DNA of 25,221 nucleotides from the NCBI GenBank assembly GCA_002508545.1, contig DAVH01000038.1:22743-47963 (forward strand). The letters are read 5' to 3'. The stretch comes from Methanomassiliicoccus sp. UBA6 (GTDB lineage Archaea > Thermoplasmatota > Thermoplasmata > Methanomassiliicoccales > Methanomassiliicoccaceae). The notes under the pieces are model-generated. The model saw nothing but the letters and a program-made list of their open reading frames with translations. It searched no databases and was not told the origin of the DNA. Below are positions 7,501 to 14,638 of the stretch, in pieces; position 1 is the stretch's first letter; every line of letters begins with the position of its first letter. The position numbers and the translations under genes were made by a program.

Positions 7501-8388
7501 TCAGATCGAGCGGAGCGTGGTGATCTCCGGCCCCTCCGGCCTCCAGTAGCCCTTGCTCAGCCACTGCTCCAGGTCCATCAGGGTCGGGTGCACCTGCCTG
7601 ATGGCCTCGATGTCCGCGTCGTAGCCTACTTCGTTGAGCCACTTCATCATCAGGTAGCGCTCGCTGTCGATGCGCTTCAGGTCCTGGAGCGGCCGCTCGC
7701 GGAAGAACACCTTCCTGCCGATGGAGGCGGAGAAGCGCTCGGCCACTTCGGGCATGGTCAGCGAGTCGCCGGCGATGTCCACCGTCCTCCCGGCCCAATC
7801 CTCCGGGTTGTCCAGGATGATCGCGGCCAAGAACCCGACGTCCTCCACCGATACCATCTGGAGCGGCTTATCCGGGCTCAGGGCCATTACCAGGTTCCCT
7901 TCGGAGATGAGCCTGCGGGCCGTCGGGGCGTTGAAGTTCTCCATGAAGTACACCGGCCTAAGCACCGTCAGCGGCAGGCCGATGGAACGCATGTACCGCT
8001 CGTTGGTCGCCTTGCTCTCGAAGTGCGGTATGCCAGTGTTGCGGTCCGCCCCGCACACCGAGCTGTAAAGGAAGTGCTGGACCCCCTCGGCCTTGGCCGC
8101 GTCCGCGAGGTTCCGGCCCTGCTTGATCTCTCCCGCCGGTCCCTCTTCCACCCAGGTCAGGACGGCGAAGACCCCGTAGCAGCCGGTGAGCGAGTTGCGC
8201 ACCGACAGGGGGTCGTCAAGGTCGCCTGCCACGAGCTCCGCTCCCAGCTCCCTGAGCGCCTCTCCCCTCGGAGAGTCTGGGTCCCTCGTGAGCCCTCGGA
8301 CCTTATAGCCTGCCTCCAGCAGGTGCCTGACCGCAGCGCTCCCCTGGTGTCCTGTGGCACCGGTGACGAAGATGGTCTTGTCCTTCAT
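7501..8388 (-). CDS. NmrA-like NAD(P)-binding protein
   Basis: The product has 295 residues from ATG 8388 and an atypical short-chain-dehydrogenase fold. The Rossmann motif GATGHQG lies at 10-16, and the adjacent GLTRDPDSP region would recognise the adenine ribose. FLYSSVCGAD and the FESKATNERYMRS helix follow in the place of the SDR catalytic region, but the classic YxxxK tyrosine is missing, which is typical of the NmrA family. Members act as redox sensors or as NAD(P)H-dependent reductases; which applies here is unknown. A GTG at 8397 is an alternative start. The TATA box at 8421-8430 predicts transcription from about 8401, so either start would have an almost absent leader. It is a single-gene unit. 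Confidence 0.85.
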   Translation of the reverse strand: MKDKTIFVTGATGHQGSAAVRHLLEAGYKVRGLTRDPDSPRGEALRELGAELVAGDLDDPLSVRNSLTGCYGVFAVLTWVEEGPAGEIKQGRNLADAAKAEGVQHFLYSSVCGADRNTGIPHFESKATNERYMRSIGLPLTVLRPVYFMENFNAPTARRLISEGNLVMALSPDKPLQMVSVEDVGFLAAIILDNPEDWAGRTVDIAGDSLTMPEVAERFSASIGRKVFFRERPLQDLKRIDSERYLMMKWLNEVGYDADIEAIRQVHPTLMDLEQWLSKGYWRPEGPEITTLRSI

Positions 8389-8420
8389 ACGAAGCACCGG
8401 TGGTTACCTGGCAGCCCAGG

Positions 8421-8430
8421 TTATATTAAT
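8421..8430 (-). promoter_or_regulatory. TATA box for the NmrA-like gene
   Basis: ATTAATATAA on the minus strand is centred about 37 bp before ATG 8388 and 28 bp before GTG 8397. Confidence 0.55.
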
Positions 8431-8554
8431 TGTCGCCGGGAAGCCCATGATCTCAATTTTTTACATGAATCCATGAATCAGATAATGGCCGATCCTACTG
8501 CCGGATGTCAGAGAGCGGAATGCGGCGGGCGATGAGGCCGAGCCTAGTCTCAAG

Positions 8555-8590
8555 CTCACGAGCTCATTCGTGAGTGGATGACAAAAAGAT
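8555..8590 (-). terminator. Terminator after the rib operon
   Basis: Downstream of the ribH stop, the minus strand carries ATCTTTTTGT (8590-8581), an oligo-T run of the kind that ends archaeal transcripts. A perfect 7-bp hairpin CTCACGA/TCGTGAG with a 6-base loop follows (8555-8574). The T run precedes the hairpin in the direction of transcription, so the T run is probably the active signal. Confidence 0.5.
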
Positions 8591-8605
8591 GATCGAGAAA
8601 GGGGT

Positions 8606-9016
8606 TTAAGCTAGGTTCTTGAGGAGCTTGACGACCGCCTCGACCGCGTCGCGTCCCTTCTCTATCCGGTCCTCGGCCTGCAGGCGGGTCATTCCCGGTC
8701 CGGTGATGCCCAGCGACACCGGCTTGTTGTACTGCAGGCTGAGATCGATGATCTTCCTGGCGGCGTGCTGGATGACGATCTCGTCATGCTCGGTCTCGCC
8801 CTCGATCACGCAGCCCAGCGTGGCGACGCCGTCGATGCTCTCGTCCTCGCACAGCTTCTTGATGGCCAGGGGCATGTCGTAGACCCCGGGGACCGAGATG
8901 ACCTTGGCCACGTTCACGTCCAGGAAGGCGGCGTGCGCCTTCGCCCGCTCCAACATCATCGACGTGATGTCGAAGTTGAACTCGGAAACCACTATCCCAA
9001 TGTTGTACCTCTTCAT
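8606..9016 (-). CDS. ribH: 6,7-dimethyl-8-ribityllumazine synthase
   Basis: RibH condenses 5-amino-6-ribitylamino-uracil with 3,4-dihydroxy-2-butanone 4-phosphate to make lumazine, the direct precursor of riboflavin. The 136-residue protein has the family motifs VSEFN (10-14), SVPGVYDMPLA (41-51), GCVIEGETEHDE (68-79, with the catalytic His at 77) and GITGPGMT (103-110). The length is normal for archaeal lumazine synthases. It is the last gene of the rib operon, 4 bp after the ribC stop, with a GGGAG ribosome-binding site inside the ribC end. RibB, three genes upstream, supplies its phosphate substrate and RibC uses its product. Confidence 0.96.
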   Translation of the reverse strand: MKRYNIGIVVSEFNFDITSMMLERAKAHAAFLDVNVAKVISVPGVYDMPLAIKKLCEDESIDGVATLGCVIEGETEHDEIVIQHAARKIIDLSLQYNKPVSLGITGPGMTRLQAEDRIEKGRDAVEAVVKLLKNLA

Positions 9017-9020
9017 GTTC

Positions 9021-9488
9021 TCACTCCCTTATCGGTCCGGCGTCCTCGTACCCCTGGCGCAGCCCCTTCCCTGCGTTCCTGGAGAGCACGTCCGGCCGGA
9101 ACAGCAGGTTGTAGGCGTTGCGGGCGTGCTCCCTCGCTCGCTGCTTGGCGAGCCAGTCCAGGGTCTTGGCGTCAGGGGCCTCGTCCTCGTGGACGAAGAC
9201 CTCGATGATGTGATGATCGGTCATCAGCTGCGCGGCGATGATCCCGGTGGACGCCTCGTGCGCGCAGTTCTTGTCCTTATCCTTTGGGCCGGGCATGCCC
9301 AGCGCCATCACGATGTCGCACTTCTGCTCGACGATGAGCTTCTTGCACGCCACCGGCAGGTCCTTGATCCCGGGGACGGTGTAGCGGACGATCTTGAACC
9401 CCGTCCCCATGGTCTTGAGCTCGTCCTCCGCGGCCGCGCCCATGTCCACCCTGGCGAAGGTGGTGTCGGCGATGCCAATCAGCTTCAT
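9021..9488 (-). CDS. ribC: Archaeal-type riboflavin synthase
   Basis: This 155-residue protein belongs to the archaeal riboflavin synthase family, which is related to lumazine synthase and not to the bacterial two-domain enzyme. It dismutates two lumazine molecules to riboflavin. The recognisable pattern is MKLIGIADTTFARVDMG, then YTVPGIKDLPVACKKL in the lumazine-synthase-like position, MALGMPGPKDKDK and a conserved NLLFRPDVLSRNAGKGLRQG C-terminus. Start ATG 9488 follows GGAGGGGAAGCG and overlaps the ribL stop by ATGA; the frame extends upstream to 9524 only inside ribL. Confidence 0.94.
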   Translation of the reverse strand: MKLIGIADTTFARVDMGAAAEDELKTMGTGFKIVRYTVPGIKDLPVACKKLIVEQKCDIVMALGMPGPKDKDKNCAHEASTGIIAAQLMTDHHIIEVFVHEDEAPDAKTLDWLAKQRAREHARNAYNLLFRPDVLSRNAGKGLRQGYEDAGPIRE

Positions 9489-9931
9489 CGCTTCCCCTCC
9501 CCGCAGATGGTCTCGGTGTGCCACTCGATGATCCGGCGGATGATCTTCCGCGTACCGTTGAGGTCGTCGGCGTAGTGGCCGAGGCGGACCACCCTGATGT
9601 TCAAGCCCCGCCTCGCCAGCTCGTCCTCCAGGACCTTCTCCTCGAAGGTCTGGTCGTATCCCAGCGCGATGATGTCCGGCTTGATCTCGGCGACCACGCT
9701 GAACATGTCCCCCTCGCGGCCGAGGATGGCCCGGTCCACCGGTTTCAGGCTCTGGACCAGCTCAAGGCGCATCTTCTCCGGGGTGATGGGCTCATGCTTG
9801 GTCCTGCGGACGGTATTGTCGGTGGCGACCACCACCACGAGCTCATCGCCCAGTTTCCGCGCCTCGGTCAAGTAGTGCACATGTCCGGTGTGCAGGATGT
9901 CGAAGACCCCGCTGGCCATCACTCTGGTCAT
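9485..9931 (-). CDS. ribL: Archaeal FAD synthetase (FMN adenylyltransferase)
   Basis: RibL transfers AMP from ATP to FMN to give FAD. This 148-residue nucleotidyltransferase has GVFDILHTGHVHYL, with the HTGH catalytic signature at 14-17, a central ALGYDQTF and a NGTRKIIRRII segment in the place of the second phosphate-binding motif. Size and pattern match archaeal RibL (cytidylyltransferase fold). Glycerol-phosphate cytidylyltransferase is the main alternative, but the location between ribB and ribC makes RibL much more likely. The start ATG 9931 overlaps the ribB stop (ATGA), and its stop overlaps the ribC start (ATGA), so translation is coupled. Confidence 0.92.
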   Translation of the reverse strand: MTRVMASGVFDILHTGHVHYLTEARKLGDELVVVVATDNTVRRTKHEPITPEKMRLELVQSLKPVDRAILGREGDMFSVVAEIKPDIIALGYDQTFEEKVLEDELARRGLNIRVVRLGHYADDLNGTRKIIRRIIEWHTETICGEGKR

Positions 9932-10632
9932 TTGGAATACACGCTCTCTTTCCACGCCTCGATGATCTCGGCGCCCTCGAGGTAAGGCAGACCATATCGT
10001 TCGGCATACTCTTGAGCCTTCTCCTTGCGCATGGCCTTGCCGTCGTCCCCCATCATCTCGCATATGGTCGCCGAGGGGAACATGTCGTCCATTTTCATCA
10101 GCGCCGTGGCGAGCTCGGTGTGTCCCCGGCGGTCGTTCAGCACTCCGGGCTGGGAGTTGAGCAGGAACACGTGACCGGGCGCGCGGAACGCCGCTCCGAA
10201 CTCCTTCTGCGCGGTCATGGCGTCCATGTCCAGGACCTTCTTTCCCAGCTTGGCGAACTCGGAGATGGTCAGGGCGCGGTCGCGGTCGGGTATCCCGGTG
10301 AACGTGCGCCGGTGGTTGATGGTGAGCGAGAACGCTGACTTGGTGTCATATGGGAGATCGTTGGGAGCGAGCCCCCTCAGCACGGGGTGCTTGTCGTACG
10401 ACTCCGCGAACAGCTCGGCCATGAAGGGGAGGTCGAGCTTCCTGGAAACCTCCGCGGGGACGGTCGTGCAGATCAATCCGCCGGCCTCCCTCCTCAGGGT
10501 CCTGATGCTCTCGTAGGTCACATGCTCGGAGGCGATCATCATGTCCGTCTCCGCCTCCCTGCTGTCCGAATCAAAGATCAGAACGAATTTTCCGGATCTC
10601 AGGGCGGCCTGTGCTTCGCCGATCTTGTCCAT
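9928..10632 (-). CDS. ribB: 3,4-dihydroxy-2-butanone 4-phosphate synthase
   Basis: RibB converts ribulose 5-phosphate to 3,4-dihydroxy-2-butanone 4-phosphate plus formate, the four-carbon supply for lumazine. The 234-residue single-domain protein has the acidic metal/substrate loop DSREAETD (23-30), NHRRTFTGIPDRDRA (106-120), FRAPGHVFLL (149-158), GHTELA with the catalytic His at 171, and CEMMGDDG (191-198). There is no fused GTP cyclohydrolase II domain, as is usual in archaea. I chose ATG 10632 because GGAGAG lies just upstream and the MDKIGEAQAALRSGK beginning matches the usual family start; ATG 10644 and TTG 10659 are alternatives. It is the first gene of ribB-ribL-ribC-ribH. Confidence 0.95.
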   Translation of the reverse strand: MDKIGEAQAALRSGKFVLIFDSDSREAETDMMIASEHVTYESIRTLRREAGGLICTTVPAEVSRKLDLPFMAELFAESYDKHPVLRGLAPNDLPYDTKSAFSLTINHRRTFTGIPDRDRALTISEFAKLGKKVLDMDAMTAQKEFGAAFRAPGHVFLLNSQPGVLNDRRGHTELATALMKMDDMFPSATICEMMGDDGKAMRKEKAQEYAERYGLPYLEGAEIIEAWKESVYSK

Positions 10633-10662
10633 ATTGCTCTCCATCGTCCATGTGGGCAACCG

Positions 10663-10687
10663 TATATTATCTCTCCGGTAGCTACCG
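10663..10687 (-). promoter_or_regulatory. rib operon promoter with an adjacent 12-bp palindrome
   Basis: The minus-strand TATA box ATAATATA (10670-10663) is centred about 35 bp before ATG 10632. Six base pairs upstream of it is CGGTAGCTACCG (10676-10687), a perfect palindrome overlapping the region where the TFB recognition element would lie. Archaeal rib genes in several lineages are controlled by RbkR, a riboflavin kinase fused to a DNA-binding domain. This site is a plausible operator for such a regulator, but that is an inference. Confidence 0.5.
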
Positions 10688-10757
10688 AATTATTGGTCGC
10701 AGAGGCGGTCCAAGACCCGAGCCAGAGGTCCTGGGAACATCGGTGGAATCAATCAGC

Positions 10758-10767
10758 TAATATATTC
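10758..10767 (+). promoter_or_regulatory. TATA box for the phosphosugar isomerase
   Basis: TAATATATTC is centred 25 bp before ATG 10788, so the predicted transcription start coincides with the start codon (leaderless). Confidence 0.6.
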
Positions 10768-10787
10768 CAACGTGCTATCAACCGTTC

Positions 10788-11825
10788 ATGCCCGTGATGC
10801 TGGATGACGTCGATGCCCTGGCCAAGGTGGATGCCTCGGGCATGTTGCGACAGATGACCGCCCTCGCCGATCAGCTTGACCGATCGCTCTCCAGCGACGT
10901 GAGGATCGACCAGGGGACGGAGAAACTGTGCCTCTGCGGGCTGGGCGGCTCGGCCATGGGCGGGGACGTACTATGCGACCACATGGAGCGGACCTCCAGG
11001 GCGATGGCCTCGGTGGTGAGGGACGTCACCCTTCCCGAGTGGGTCGACCGCGGGACGCTGGCCATCCTCATATCGTACTCTGGCAACACCAGGGAGACGC
11101 TGGCGATGTATGAGGAGGCCCGCCGCAGGAAGGCGACGACGGCGGTCATCACCTCCGGGGGCCGCCTGCAGCAGCTAAGCGCGGAGAACGGCGATCCGGC
11201 GATCATCGTGCCCTCGGGCCTGCAGCCCCGGGCGGCGCTCGGGCATCTTCTTGGGGCGGCGGCATCGGTGGTCGGAGCGGCGGGCCTGTCATCGATCGAC
11301 AAGGACCTCCGGAACATGCTGCCCGCCATCCGGGAGGAGCTGCGCGCGTGCGCACCCCAGGTGCCGTTGGACGAAAATCCGGCCAAGCAGGTGGCGATGC
11401 GCCTGCAGGACAAGATCCCGTTCGTATACTCGTCCCGCGGCGTCCGCCCCGCGGGCCGCCGATGGCAGACCCAGATCAACGAGAACTCCAAGATGCTATG
11501 CCTGTACGGCGAGCTTCCTGAAGCGGACCACAACCAGGTAGTGGGCTGGGTCGACGGGGACCGCAGGCCGGAGTGCCAGCCGGTGTTCCTGAGGGCGCCG
11601 TCGGACCAAGGAATGATGGCCGACATCGTGAGGGCGACCATATCCATCTTCGAGGACTTCCGCTTGGACCCCGTTGTCGTCGACCTCCGGGGCGGGTCGG
11701 CCCTGGAGAACATCATGCGGGGAATGGTCCTGGGCGATCACGTGAGCTATTACCTGGCGATGCTGAAGGGCGTGGACCCATCGCCGGTGTCCTCCATCAG
11801 CGAGCTGAAGAAGCGGCTGGGCTGA
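10788..11825 (+). CDS. Bifunctional phosphoglucose/phosphomannose isomerase
   Basis: This enzyme interconverts fructose 6-phosphate with glucose 6-phosphate and with mannose 6-phosphate, feeding gluconeogenesis and sugar nucleotides. The 345-residue protein has two SIS (sugar isomerase) domains: GLGGSAMGGD at 51-60, SYSGNTRETL at 96-105, QPRAALGHLL at 146-155, and NENSK (231-235) followed by PEADHNQVVGW with the His at 248. The last two segments contain the Glu and His expected at the active site of the archaeal PGI/PMI family. Normal family length is about 300-350. The start at 10788 has no ribosome-binding site but sits exactly where transcription should begin. It is divergent from the rib operon and a single gene. 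Confidence 0.92.
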   Translation: MPVMLDDVDALAKVDASGMLRQMTALADQLDRSLSSDVRIDQGTEKLCLCGLGGSAMGGDVLCDHMERTSRAMASVVRDVTLPEWVDRGTLAILISYSGNTRETLAMYEEARRRKATTAVITSGGRLQQLSAENGDPAIIVPSGLQPRAALGHLLGAAASVVGAAGLSSIDKDLRNMLPAIREELRACAPQVPLDENPAKQVAMRLQDKIPFVYSSRGVRPAGRRWQTQINENSKMLCLYGELPEADHNQVVGWVDGDRRPECQPVFLRAPSDQGMMADIVRATISIFEDFRLDPVVVDLRGGSALENIMRGMVLGDHVSYYLAMLKGVDPSPVSSISELKKRLG

Positions 11826-11850
11826 AAAGAAAAGGGGGCCGCCGGCCCCC
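11822..11850 (-). terminator. Hairpin plus T tract terminator of the SHOCT gene
   Basis: GGGGGCC (11834-11840) pairs perfectly with GGCCCCC (11844-11850) around a GCC loop. On the minus strand the hairpin is followed by TTTCTTTTC, so it looks like an intrinsic terminator for the SHOCT gene. It lies 8 bp past the isomerase stop and may also stop transcription from that side, although there is no T tract on the plus strand. Confidence 0.65.
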
Positions 11851-11866
11851 GGAAGATGACCGGGGC

Positions 11867-12340
11867 TTAGAAGCCCATGATCTGTCTTTTCTTGTGGTCG
11901 AACTCGGCGGCGGTGATCACTCCGTCCTCCCGCAGCTTGGCCAGGCTCCTCAGCTCGCTGAGATAGGCATCCTGTCCGACATCCCGGGCGTCCTTGATAT
12001 CGATGTAGGAGGCGTTCAGGTTCAGGGACGATATCACGGAGTTGATCTCTTGGTTGAAGAAGTCCTGATCTCCCTGGGTGTAGTCCCACAGGTCGCCCAT
12101 GATGTACGAGAACGACACGAACGGGTTGCTTCCTCCGGTATGGAAGGCCACCACCAGGCTGTGGGGGTACTTGTTGACCTTCCGGGTGATCCTAAGGGTC
12201 CCCCTCTCGCCGATCATGAGGTTGGGCTTCTCACAGGTCACGATGTTGAAGCCCTTGGTCCTCAGCTCGGACCACATGCGGTCGAATATCGTGTCGGCGT
12301 CGCCGAGCGCTTTTACAGTGCGAGTGTAGACTTGAGACAT
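11867..12340 (-). CDS. SHOCT-domain protein of unknown function
   Basis: This 157-residue soluble protein has two parts. Residues 1 to about 110 form an alpha/beta domain (FDRMWSELRTKGFNIVTCEKPN, then beta strands GTLRITRKVN and SLVVAFHTG) that I do not recognise. Residues 127-157 match the SHOCT motif (LSELRSLAKLREDGVITAAEFDHKKRQIMGF spans it), a short two-helix module found at protein ends and thought to mediate protein or nucleic-acid contacts. The start ATG 12340 is about 33 bp after a strong TATA box, which excludes the 17-codon upstream extension. It is a single gene, divergent from glyA and convergent with the isomerase. Confidence 0.8.
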   Translation of the reverse strand: MSQVYTRTVKALGDADTIFDRMWSELRTKGFNIVTCEKPNLMIGERGTLRITRKVNKYPHSLVVAFHTGGSNPFVSFSYIMGDLWDYTQGDQDFFNQEINSVISSLNLNASYIDIKDARDVGQDAYLSELRSLAKLREDGVITAAEFDHKKRQIMGF

Positions 12341-12365
12341 GAGGGCGAAAGAAAAATTGGGCCCT

Positions 12366-12378
12366 AATAATATATATT
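12366..12378 (-). promoter_or_regulatory. TATA box for the SHOCT gene
   Basis: AATATATATTATT on the minus strand is centred about 32 bp before ATG 12340. It is one of the strongest A/T blocks in the window. Confidence 0.6.
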
Positions 12379-12514
12379 GTCTCCATATCAAAACGTGATA
12401 AGCAGGTTTCCACCGCCATGGACCGGTCGCCGCTTGGCATAGTGCAGCGGCCAGGCTCAGAGCGGTCCCGAGGGCGGCCGGGGAGCTGCTTCCTCGAGCA
12501 TGCCCGGGGCAGAT

Positions 12515-12559
12515 GCAACACTTTTTTTTATATGTTGCCTCATGTCAGCCTGGTAACAT
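12515..12559 (+). promoter_or_regulatory. glyA promoter with inverted repeats around the TATA box
   Basis: The TATA region TTTTTTTTATATG (12522-12534) is flanked by GCAACA (12515-12520) and its exact inverse TGTTGC (12533-12538). A third related half-site, GGTAACA (12552-12558), lies near the expected transcription start and forms a near-perfect dyad with the second (ATGTTGCC against GGTAACAT). The arrangement suggests a repressor site over the core promoter. The regulator is unknown. Confidence 0.45.
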
Positions 12560-12561
12560 TC

Positions 12562-13839
12562 ATGAAGGAAGATGCTTACTGGATAAAGGACCAGGTAAAG
12601 GCCCACACCAAGTGGTTCAAGGAGTCCCTCCCCATGATCGCCTCCGAGAACCTCATGAGCCCCCTGGCCAAGGAAATGATGATCTCGGACTTCCACGATC
12701 GGTACGCTGAAGGTCTTCCGGGCAAGAGGTACTACCAGGGCAACATTTACGTCGACAAGGTGGAGCTGAAGTGCCTGGAGCTGGCCAGGAAGATCTTCAA
12801 GGCCCATTTCGTGGACGTCCGCCCCATCTCCGGCACCGTGGCCAACATCGCCGTGCTGATGGCGATGGCCAAGCCCGGGGACAAGATCTCCACGCCCGAG
12901 CTGGCGTCCGGCGCGCACATCTCCACCGCCCCCTTCGGCGCGGTCGGCCTGCGCGGGCTCAACCCCGTGCACTACCCCTGGGACTACAAGAACTGGAACC
13001 TGGACATCGACGCCACCCGCAAGTTCCTGGTGAAGGAGAAGCCCAAGATCGCCCAGTTCGGCCTGTCGGTGTTCCTGTTCCCGACCCCCATCAAAGAGAT
13101 ACAGGACGCGCTGCAGGAGGCCGGGAGCACGGTGTGGTACGACGCCGCCCACGTCCTAGGTCTCATCGCCGGCGGCAAGTTCCAGGACCCACTGAGGGAG
13201 GGCGTGCACATCATCTCCGCCAGCACTCACAAGACCTTCCCCGGCCCCAACCACGGCATCATCATCGGGGACAAGCTCACCGACGAGATGGAGGCCAAGC
13301 TGCAGAAGGCGGCCTTCCCCGGTGTGACCTCTTCGCACCACCTCCACGCCATGGCCGCCCTGGCGGTCACCATGGCCGAGTACGAGATCTACGGCAAGAA
13401 GTATGCCAGCCAGGTCATCAAGAACGCCAAGGCCCTGGGCGGCGCCCTGAACGAGATGGGGATCGATGTCATGTGCCCTCACCTCGGGTTCACCGAGTCG
13501 CACACCCTCGCGGTCAGCGTGGCCAAGTACGGCGGCGGCGCGCAGGCGGCGCTGGACCTGGAGAAGGCCAACATCATCGTCAACAAGAACATGCTCCCCG
13601 GCGACACCAGTGCGGTGAAGCCCTCCGGCATCAGGCTGGGCACGCAGGAGCTCACGAGGCTGGGCATGGAGAAGGGGGAGATGGAAGAGGTCGCCCGCCT
13701 CATCTACCGCGTCGTGGTGAAGAAGGAGAAGCCCGAGTCGGTGATGAAGGACGTCTGGGAGCTCAAGAAGGACTTCACCAAGGTGCAGTACTGTCTCAAC
13801 GAGGGCACCGAGGCGTACGAGTACCACGACCTGGTCTGA
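12562..13839 (+). CDS. glyA: Serine hydroxymethyltransferase
   Basis: GlyA interconverts serine and glycine, moving a one-carbon unit to or from a tetrahydropterin carrier. The 425-residue fold-type I PLP enzyme shows ASEN (27-30), GKRYYQGN (54-61), SGTVANIAVLMA (90-101), YDAAHVLGLIAGG (193-205) and the PLP-lysine motif STHKTFPGP with K224. The sequence is of the archaeal type, so the carrier could be a methanopterin or a folate; this cannot be told from sequence. ATG 12562 is used because the frame upstream covers the TATA box, and the leader is only a few bases. A hairpin/T-tract terminator follows the stop closely. Confidence 0.93.
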   Translation: MKEDAYWIKDQVKAHTKWFKESLPMIASENLMSPLAKEMMISDFHDRYAEGLPGKRYYQGNIYVDKVELKCLELARKIFKAHFVDVRPISGTVANIAVLMAMAKPGDKISTPELASGAHISTAPFGAVGLRGLNPVHYPWDYKNWNLDIDATRKFLVKEKPKIAQFGLSVFLFPTPIKEIQDALQEAGSTVWYDAAHVLGLIAGGKFQDPLREGVHIISASTHKTFPGPNHGIIIGDKLTDEMEAKLQKAAFPGVTSSHHLHAMAALAVTMAEYEIYGKKYASQVIKNAKALGGALNEMGIDVMCPHLGFTESHTLAVSVAKYGGGAQAALDLEKANIIVNKNMLPGDTSAVKPSGIRLGTQELTRLGMEKGEMEEVARLIYRVVVKKEKPESVMKDVWELKKDFTKVQYCLNEGTEAYEYHDLV

Positions 13840-13845
13840 AGCAAC

Positions 13846-13876
13846 GAGGCATCGCCTCCCCTTACTTTTCTTTTTC
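13846..13876 (+). terminator. Intrinsic terminator after glyA
   Basis: GAGGC-ATC-GCCTC (13846-13858) forms a short hairpin followed by the pyrimidine tract CCCTTACTTTTCTTTTTC. It starts 7 bases after the glyA stop. Confidence 0.65.
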
Positions 13877-13951
13877 AACGACCCGGGAGACATCGAGCTG
13901 AGGAAGCGAGACCGTTATGGGGCGAGAGGGATCGACAAGAGCCCTGCCGCG

Positions 13952-14638
13952 GTGGAGGGCATGTTCGACGGGATCACCGCGACGTACGACGATCTCAACC
14001 GCCTGACGTCTTTCTCCCTCGACCGCGGGTGGCGCCGGAGGGCGCTGGACGCACTGGACGCCAGGGACGGCGAGCTTTTGCTCGACGTGGCCACCGGAAC
14101 CGGGGACATGGCCCTCCTCGCCGCGGCCTCCTGCCGCTGCCGGATCACCGGCATCGACCTGTCCAGAAACATGATGGCCTCGGCGGTGAGGAAGTGGTCC
14201 GAGGGAAAGAGGACCGCCGAGTATGCGCTGGTCCAGGGGGACGCGTCATCTATGCCCTTCAGGGACGGCTCCTTCGACCGGATGATGGTCGCCTTCGGAG
14301 TCCGCAACATGGCCGACGTGGGCGCGTTCCTCTCCGAGGCCCGGAGGACGCTGAAGGCCGGAGGCCGCCTGGTGGTCCTGGAGCTGTCCGTTCCCGAGCT
14401 GCCGGTGGTGCGGCAGGTCTTCCAGCTATACCTGACGAGGGTGCTCCCTTTCCTCGCCCGGGCCATGGGCGGGGACCGGGCGGCCTATAGGTACCTGGCG
14501 GACTCGATCATCACCTTTCCTCCGCCCGCCCATATCGAGAACATGATGGAAGAACGCGGGCTCCGGGTGATGTCCTCGATGGCCTTGACCCTTGGCTCCT
14601 GCCACCTCTATGTCGCCGAGAAGGGTCCGCGGCGCTAG
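13952..14638 (+). CDS. UbiE/MenG-family SAM-dependent methyltransferase
   Basis: This class I methyltransferase has 228 residues from GTG 13952. Motif I is LLDVATGTGDMALL (about 43-56), with GIDLSRNMM (67-75), GDASSMPF (96-103), and the UbiE signatures FGVRNM (115-120), LELSVPE (143-149) and YRYLADSIITFP (179-190). UbiE/MenG enzymes C-methylate prenylated quinone rings at the membrane; in a methanogen the target could be a related prenylated carrier, which is inference only. The start is uncertain: the frame continues upstream with family-like residues (GIDKSPAAVEGMFDGI), yet no ATG or GTG is in frame there, only a CTG at 13898. Its last 128 bp overlap the antisense end of the thiolase gene. 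Confidence 0.85.
   Translation: MEGMFDGITATYDDLNRLTSFSLDRGWRRRALDALDARDGELLLDVATGTGDMALLAAASCRCRITGIDLSRNMMASAVRKWSEGKRTAEYALVQGDASSMPFRDGSFDRMMVAFGVRNMADVGAFLSEARRTLKAGGRLVVLELSVPELPVVRQVFQLYLTRVLPFLARAMGGDRAAYRYLADSIITFPPPAHIENMMEERGLRVMSSMALTLGSCHLYVAEKGPRR

Noticed and set aside
12771..13901. 376-codon plus-strand frame overlapping glyA
   Set aside because: This is a shifted reading of glyA. The product is Arg/Gly/Pro-rich and lacks any family signature.
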